Positions 59,872 to 64,000 of a stretch of DNA of 64,000 bases are shown piece by piece. Within the stretch, counting starts at the first letter, position 1, and the number at the start of each line of letters is the position of its first letter. The notes under the pieces were generated by a model. It was not told the DNA's origin and made no database searches. It was given only the letters and a program-made list of their open reading frames with translations. The stretch lies in the NCBI GenBank assembly GCA_944327285.1, contig CALVHG010000004.1, positions 1 to 64,000 of the forward strand, given 5' to 3'. The DNA is from an uncultured Desulfovibrio sp. (lineage in GTDB: Bacteria; Desulfobacterota; Desulfovibrionia; Desulfovibrionales; Desulfovibrionaceae). A program made the position numbers and the translations under genes.

Positions 59872-60324
59872 TCATCTAACTGAGTGTGCGTACAATTGCC
59901 GGAAAAGCGCGCGATAGCGTTCCTGCAACTTGTCCCGTCGAAAGGTGTCGTCATAGGGCCTCAGCCCCACATGGACGGGCAGGGAGAGGGCGAGGGTGTC
60001 CGGCAGACTGAGCTGGACATCATAGGCGGCGGCTCCGGCGGTCTGCCCCAGAAGGCGGGCCCGCAGCTCCATGCGGCCTGTCAGGGGCTGCTCTGACCAG
60101 CGGCAGGTCCCTAGCGAGAGTAGAAAGGCATGCGCGTCAAAATCCGTCAGCCAGCGCTGATGCAGGGCCGCGGCCTGCGCGGCGGCTTCCAGAGCCAGCC
60201 AGAAAGGCTGCTCCGAGAAGTGCCGCCAGCCGACAAGATCGGTTTCCGTTACGTGAGCGATGCCGTCCAGCAGGGCAAAGGGTACGGGGGCCTCCCGCAC
60301 CACATCTACGGGAGCAGGACTCAT
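59872..60324 (-). CDS. Hotdog-fold 3-hydroxyacyl-ACP dehydratase-like protein
   Basis: 150 residues, a single hotdog domain. LLDGIAHVTETDLVGWRHFSEQPFWLALEAAAQAAALHQRWL matches the FabZ/ApeP layout (histidine followed by the Glu-x-x-AQ helix), but the usual HFPGxPVMPG loop is replaced by HFSEQPFW, so activity needs checking. It overlaps the ketosynthase gene by 4 nt (ATGA). Last gene of a minus-strand group: secreted protein, reductase, ACP, ketosynthase, dehydratase. Confidence 0.72.
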   Translation of the reverse strand: MSPAPVDVVREAPVPFALLDGIAHVTETDLVGWRHFSEQPFWLALEAAAQAAALHQRWLTDFDAHAFLLSLGTCRWSEQPLTGRMELRARLLGQTAGAAAYDVQLSLPDTLALSLPVHVGLRPYDDTFRRDKLQERYRALFRQLYAHSVR

Positions 60325-61601
60325 TCTTTCGGATCTCCCAGGCGCAGAACCAGGGCGGCATTCTGGCCGCCGAAACCGAAACTTTCCACCAGCCCCACAG
60401 GACCGGGAAAGGGCGCGGCTGTTCGTACAAAGCGCACGTCCGAGCGCAGAAAGGAGACCGCGTCGCGAATTGGCGGCATATATCCGGCTTCCCGGCAGGC
60501 CAGCACGCAGGCCAGTTCCAGCGCGCCGCAGGCGGCGGAGGTGTGCCCCAGCCAGGACTTGAGCGCCAGAACCGCCGGACCGTTGCCGAAGAGACGCGCC
60601 AGCAGCGCGGCCTCTACGGGGTCATTCAGGGGCGTGCCCGTCCCGTGCGCGGCAATCCAGTCGATGGCGTCCGGCGTCAGCGTTGCCTGTTTCAGGGCCG
60701 CGCGTACGGCGGCTTCCGCATAGCGTCCCGACGGATCCGGGGCCGTCAGCGAACCGCCGTCGCAGCTGGCGCCGTAGCCCAGCACTTCCGCCAGAATGAG
60801 AGCGCCGCGAGCCCGCGCCGCCGCAAGGGATTCCAGAACAAAGGCCGCGCCGCCCTCGCCGGGGGCAAAGCCGTCGCCGTCGAGAGCAAAGGGGCGCGGA
60901 CCCCGGCTCGCCGCAGCGGCGTCTCGGCGGCACAGGGCGCGGGCCTTGGCATAGCCCAGCAGCCCGTGGGCGGATAAACGGGAATCCCCGGCCATGACCA
61001 GCAGGCGTTCCGCTTCGCCTGTAGCAATGCGGCGAAAAGCCAGCCCCAGCGCTTGCGTTGCCGAAGCGCAGGCGGCATTGACGGTCAGGGCCTCGCCATG
61101 CAGGCCCAGAAGCTGATTCAGGGCGGCGCAGGCCGTATTCGGCAACCAGCGCAGCAGCCACAGGGCCGCAAGACCTGGCGCGGCATCGTCGGCGGGTTCC
61201 CCGACGCTGTGTGCGTCTGCCTGTTGAAGTGGAAACAGGCCGGGTTCGCCCGCCGCATCCAGCATGGGGCCTAGCGCCGCCAGCACGGGGGTTTCCGGCG
61301 GCAGCGGGCAGGAAGGAGAAAATCCGGCATGGCTTACGGCGCGTAAGGCCGCCGCCAGAGCAAAACGTCCGCCGCGCTGGACGCAGGCCCGGCGACGCCA
61401 TGCCCGCAGACGCGCGGCGACTTCATCCGCGCCCAGTCCGTCCGCGTCGGGAGGGGCTGCGGGGCACACGGCATAGCCCGGCAGGCCAAATGCGTCTGAA
61501 GGCTCAAAGGGGGAGCTGTTCCCCCCAAGAAAGGCCGCGACCTCGGCAAAGTTGTGTCCCGCGGCGGAGCAGATGCCCGCGCCTGTCAGCACAACGCGCA
61601 T
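60321..61601 (-). CDS. Beta-ketoacyl-ACP synthase (FabF/KAS-like)
   Basis: Condensing enzyme of 426 residues. The thiolase-fold active site is complete: Cys in VNAACASATQAL, His in AAHGTGTPLND, then Lys/His in LALKSWLGHTSAACG; VESFGFGGQNAALVL closes the domain. It is more divergent and Ala-rich than housekeeping FabF and has a PCPAAPPDADG-type insertion near the N-terminus. ATG 61601. Translation is coupled to the dehydratase gene and lies 4 nt after the ACP gene, so they are co-transcribed. Probable role: a dedicated fatty acid- or polyene-like chain. Confidence 0.88.
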   Translation of the reverse strand: MRVVLTGAGICSAAGHNFAEVAAFLGGNSSPFEPSDAFGLPGYAVCPAAPPDADGLGADEVAARLRAWRRRACVQRGGRFALAAALRAVSHAGFSPSCPLPPETPVLAALGPMLDAAGEPGLFPLQQADAHSVGEPADDAAPGLAALWLLRWLPNTACAALNQLLGLHGEALTVNAACASATQALGLAFRRIATGEAERLLVMAGDSRLSAHGLLGYAKARALCRRDAAAASRGPRPFALDGDGFAPGEGGAAFVLESLAAARARGALILAEVLGYGASCDGGSLTAPDPSGRYAEAAVRAALKQATLTPDAIDWIAAHGTGTPLNDPVEAALLARLFGNGPAVLALKSWLGHTSAACGALELACVLACREAGYMPPIRDAVSFLRSDVRFVRTAAPFPGPVGLVESFGFGGQNAALVLRLGDPKE

Positions 61602-61605
61602 CGCC

Positions 61606-62001
61606 TTAGCCCTGCCTCCGCACAGCTGCCGCCACATAGGCGGCGATATCGCCGGCGCACAGCAGGGGCATGACCTGCGGTTGCGCGGCCTCCCGCGCCA
61701 GCGTCTCCCGCCGTTCCGGCGTCAGATAGGGATAGGTTTCCCGCAGAGCGACCTCCGGCTGACGTCCTGCGGCGCGGCTTTCGGCCAGCAGATAGCGGAG
61801 ACTTTTCAGAAATACCGTATCTTCGTCTACTGGGATACCGAAGTCCGCATTAAGGCGAACCGCAATTTCCAGCAGATCTACGGATTCGCCGCCCAGATCA
61901 GCCATAATTCGCGTCCCCGGCGCAATATCTTCCGGGTCACGATCAAAAATGTCGGCAATAATGGTCTGCACGCGCGACCAGACTGCTTGTTCCGTCTCCA
62001 T
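61606..62001 (-). CDS. Acyl carrier protein with internal extension
   Basis: 131 residues, longer than the usual 75-85. The phosphopantetheine site is DLGGESVDLLEIAVRLNADFGI with Ser near residue 40. After helix 3 there is an insertion of about 45 residues (LAESRAAGRQPEVALRETYPYLTPERRETLAREAAQ) before CAGDIAAYVAAAV, which resembles the final ACP helix. ATG 62001 follows AGGAGC. It is adjacent to the ketosynthase gene and separated from the reductase by a MITE. Confidence 0.85.
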   Translation of the reverse strand: METEQAVWSRVQTIIADIFDRDPEDIAPGTRIMADLGGESVDLLEIAVRLNADFGIPVDEDTVFLKSLRYLLAESRAAGRQPEVALRETYPYLTPERRETLAREAAQPQVMPLLCAGDIAAYVAAAVRRQG

Positions 62002-62126
62002 ACTGCTCCTTTTTCGGGGGGACAACTACTTGATACAGAGGGAAGGGGATTTCCAGACCGGCGCACAGGGGCCCCGACCTTTCCGATAAAAAGACGCTCA
62101 CGCATTTTCTTAACGGGCTGTTACCA

Positions 62127-62271
62127 GAGCGTTTCACCTTTGAAAAAAGGTGAAACGCGAGGCGGCGGCACAGCGCAGCCCGGCCCAAAGTGAGCGGAAA
62201 AACAGCGCTTTTTCCGCGAAACGACAGACCGTATGGTTTGAAACGCGCAGCGTTTCAAACTGAAAATGCTC
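62127..62271 (+). repeat. Family A TA-MITE inside an operon
   Basis: 145-bp copy between the reductase (62294) and ACP (62001) genes, both on the minus strand; CA precedes and TG follows. It would be transcribed as part of the operon mRNA and could separate expression of the two halves. Confidence 0.92.
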
Positions 62272-62293
62272 TGGACGTTCGCAAAGCGTCGCG

Positions 62294-63031
62294 TCAGGAG
62301 CCCGCCTTGCGGGAGGACAGGCCGCCGTCCAGCGGAACGACGGCCGCGTTGATGACTGCGGCCTCCGCCGAGATAAGCCAGCACAGGGCCCGCACGACGG
62401 CATCGGTATCGGCCAGTTTGCCTGCGGGCATGGCGCGTTGCGCCTCCGCTTCGTGAGCTTCCAGAAAGAGGCGTCCGCGCCCCAGGGGGAGCCAGGGCAG
62501 GCGGGCGGCGCAGGTCGTGATGCCCTTGCCCGCGAGCTCGATGCCGACCCCGCGAAACAGGGCTTCGCCAGCGGCTTTGGCGGCGGCGTAGAGGGTCTGT
62601 CCCGGCGCGGGGCGTTCCGTTGCGGCCGAGGAGACAAAGACGCAGCGTCCGAAACGCTTCCCCAGCATGGCGCGCGTCACGGCTCGCAGCGTGCGCGCCC
62701 GATCGGCCATGTCTTCAGCGGCCCAGCGGTCCAGTTCTTCCGGCGCGGCTCCAGCCAGCAGGGCTTCCCGGCGCGAATGGCGCAAATCCACAAAGTGAGC
62801 GGGGTACGCGCCGCAGACGGCCCGGCAGCGTTCCGGCAGGCGTTCCGGCGTCATGTCCGAATCTGGCGGCAGCGTAACAAGCCCTTCGGCCTCGCAGGCG
62901 GCGCGCCCCTCCTCGCTCCGGCAGTCGGAGCAGGTTTGCGCGCCTTCCGCCCGCAGGGCCGCCGCCAGCAGACGCCCCAGTTCGCAGCCGCCGCCGCTCA
63001 GCAGCACCGGCCCCCTGAACGTCAGGCGCAT
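62294..63031 (-). CDS. Short-chain dehydrogenase/reductase (FabG-like)
   Basis: 245-residue SDR, probably a 3-ketoacyl-ACP reductase. The N-terminus VLLSGGGCELGRLLAAAL is a degenerate TGxxxGxG cofactor loop; catalytic Ser in VFVSSAATERP and Tyr-x3-Lys in LYAAAKAAGEAL; C-terminal INAAVVPLDGGLSSRKAGS. The cofactor loop SGGGCELG deviates from the standard TGASRGIG, so NADPH use is an inference. 6 nt after the secreted-protein gene. Confidence 0.85.
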   Translation of the reverse strand: MRLTFRGPVLLSGGGCELGRLLAAALRAEGAQTCSDCRSEEGRAACEAEGLVTLPPDSDMTPERLPERCRAVCGAYPAHFVDLRHSRREALLAGAAPEELDRWAAEDMADRARTLRAVTRAMLGKRFGRCVFVSSAATERPAPGQTLYAAAKAAGEALFRGVGIELAGKGITTCAARLPWLPLGRGRLFLEAHEAEAQRAMPAGKLADTDAVVRALCWLISAEAAVINAAVVPLDGGLSSRKAGS

Positions 63032-63037
63032 GGGCGT

Positions 63038-63505
63038 TTACTTCCAGAGATTGCGATACTTGACGGCGATGCCGTCGGAGCGTTCCACAATCTTGTCGGC
63101 CAGCGCGTCCACGTCTTCATAGTTGACGGTGCCCAGTTCGCGCGCCAGCAGGAAGCTCAGCAGATCGTCGCGTTCGGTAAAGACCCAGCAGACGGAGTAG
63201 ACCGACCCCACGTTGGGGCGTTCGGGGAATTCGGAACGGGTGCTCACGAGAACGCGCATTTTGCGCTCGTTGGCTTCCATAAGCCGGAACAGATTGCTCT
63301 GGTTGAAGCGTTCTTTCAGGCGCATGCCAAGACGCGCGCCGATGCTGTCTGTTCCTTCCAGCTCCACGTTGATGGGCGTCACCAGCGCGTCGCTCTTGGC
63401 CGGCTTGTCCGGGATCGCGGTCTGACGCGCGGCTTCGGCCGCGACGACAGGCGTGGACAGGCTCGCCAGCAGGGCAGCCACAGCCGCAATACGCAGTATT
63501 TTCAT
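63038..63505 (-). CDS. Secreted protein of unknown function, first gene of the fatty-acid-like group
   Basis: 155 residues with a signal peptide (MKILRIAAVAALLASLSTPVVA). The mature protein has VELEGTDSIGARLGMRLKERFNQSNLFRLMEANERKMRVLVSTR, an alpha/beta pattern seen in some periplasmic or lipoprotein families, but I do not recognise it. It has one cysteine. It sits directly upstream of the reductase gene and downstream of a candidate promoter, so it probably belongs to the same transcript. A trafficking or envelope role linked to the acyl product is a guess. Confidence 0.7.
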   Translation of the reverse strand: MKILRIAAVAALLASLSTPVVAAEAARQTAIPDKPAKSDALVTPINVELEGTDSIGARLGMRLKERFNQSNLFRLMEANERKMRVLVSTRSEFPERPNVGSVYSVCWVFTERDDLLSFLLARELGTVNYEDVDALADKIVERSDGIAVKYRNLWK

Positions 63506-63615
63506 GGCAGTTCTCCTTATGCTGTGTAAAAGAACAGAATGAGTCTTCAGCCCGGAGGCTGTTCTCGCGGATTTTTATCTATGAGGGTAGAAAAATCTAA
63601 TTGTATTTTTTGAGT

Positions 63616-63644
63616 TGTTTACGATATTAAAAAAATATTGTCAA
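63616..63644 (-). promoter_or_regulatory. Candidate promoter for the fatty-acid-like operon
   Basis: On the minus strand, TTGACA (63639-63644), 17-nt AT-rich spacer, TAAACA (63616-63621). It lies about 110 nt before the secreted-protein gene and directly after the stop of the small ORF. The surrounding 100 bp are very AT-rich compared with the rest of the window. Confidence 0.45.
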
Positions 63645-63654
63645 ACTAATATAT

Positions 63655-63942
63655 TTATTGTTTTTCAAAATTGTTAAGTATATATGCTGCCTTTTGTTTT
63701 GTGTTGTTGTTTATTTTTTTTGATTGATAGATTATATAGTTTAGGCATTCTTTTAATAGGCTTGGGTTGTTAAGAATCTGTTCCGCATATCCACCTCGGA
63801 TGCGGGCGCCAGCTATGTCTGATATGCCGTTGCTTATGCAAAATTCAATTATATTACTTTTTGTTTTTAATTTTGCAAAAGACTCAAAGTTTGTAATAAA
63901 AACATTTATGCCTACGCCTTTCAGTGCTCTCGGTGCGCCCAT
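63655..63942 (-). CDS. Small AT-rich gene of unknown function
   Basis: 95 residues, no signal peptide or membrane span: begins MGAPRALKGVGINVFITNFESFAKLKTKSNIIEF and ends in Asn/Lys-rich IIYQSKKINNNTKQKAAYILNNFEKQ. ATG 63942 follows AAAGGAG on the minus strand, so it is likely translated. The composition (Asn, Lys, Ile rich; AT-rich codons) is unlike every neighbour, pointing to recent transfer; the first 12 codons are GC-richer, as if fused to foreign sequence. The stretch from 63943 to the window end shows only its leader. Confidence 0.55.
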   Translation of the reverse strand: MGAPRALKGVGINVFITNFESFAKLKTKSNIIEFCISNGISDIAGARIRGGYAEQILNNPSLLKECLNYIIYQSKKINNNTKQKAAYILNNFEKQ

Positions 63943-64000
63943 GATAAACTCCTTTGCTTAAGAATAGATAAAATTTATATTTTAGGCAAGGATTAGTTTG

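Overview
The window looks like a chromosomal segment of a GC-rich, sulfate/sulfite-reducing Desulfovibrionaceae bacterium (Desulfovibrio-like). The evidence is an HdrCBA-Flx electron-bifurcation operon, an outer-membrane porin of the Desulfovibrio type, a carboxynorspermidine pathway split over two genes, rubrerythrin, a NikKMLQO-type Ni/Co ECF transporter and a flgE with a sigma-54 promoter. This is inferred from gene content only; no search was run.

Layout. 0.5-5.4 kb: thiC with a TPP riboswitch, a KtrB/TrkH potassium channel subunit and rpsA. 5.7-8.5 kb: carboxynorspermidine dehydrogenase and decarboxylase. 8.9-12.5 kb: nickel/cobalt ECF operon. 13-20.9 kb: TauE-type permease, murI, HU, tRNA-Ser(UGA), MFS transporter, small secreted or cytosolic proteins, aminotransferase. 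21.3-31 kb: ruvAB, rubrerythrin, FlxA-like protein, YgjP-type metallopeptidase, cysteine synthase, CheV, HemW. 31.2-35.2 kb: pepA, cobA-hemD fusion, purN. 35.8-37.9 kb: an AT-rich island with a broken RHH-VbhA-Fic gene cut by an IS630 element. 38.1-46.1 kb: uvrC, a DUF1090 protein, porin and three surface-polysaccharide genes. 46.7-50.4 kb: flgE, aroE, aroQ. 50.4-57.6 kb: hdrCBA-flx operon. 57.8-58.8 kb: WbsX-like protein. 59.0-59.8 kb: IS5-family element. 59.9-63.5 kb: a compact fatty-acid/polyketide-like set (dehydratase, ketosynthase, extended ACP, ketoreductase, secreted protein). The last 0.5 kb is AT-rich with one small unknown gene.

The most striking feature is not a gene. Intergenic space is packed with two repeat families. 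Family A is a ~144-bp element, about 20 copies in 64 kb, flanked by TA and often by CTAG. Its terminal inverted repeats match those of the resident IS630 element, so it reads as a MITE (non-autonomous element) mobilised in trans by the IS630 transposase. It occurs as solo copies, 33-bp minimal forms, an array of three elements sharing TA dinucleotides, a tandem duplication, and nested with the IS5 element inside a family B loop. Family B (about 90-330 bp) carries a long purine-rich hairpin, usually next to a run of G-tracts able to form a quadruplex, plus GTTAAC-type ends in its long copies. Boundaries of both families often coincide with TAG stop codons, and several element ends abut Shine-Dalgarno sequences, so the repeats form the 3' ends and 5' leaders of many genes here.
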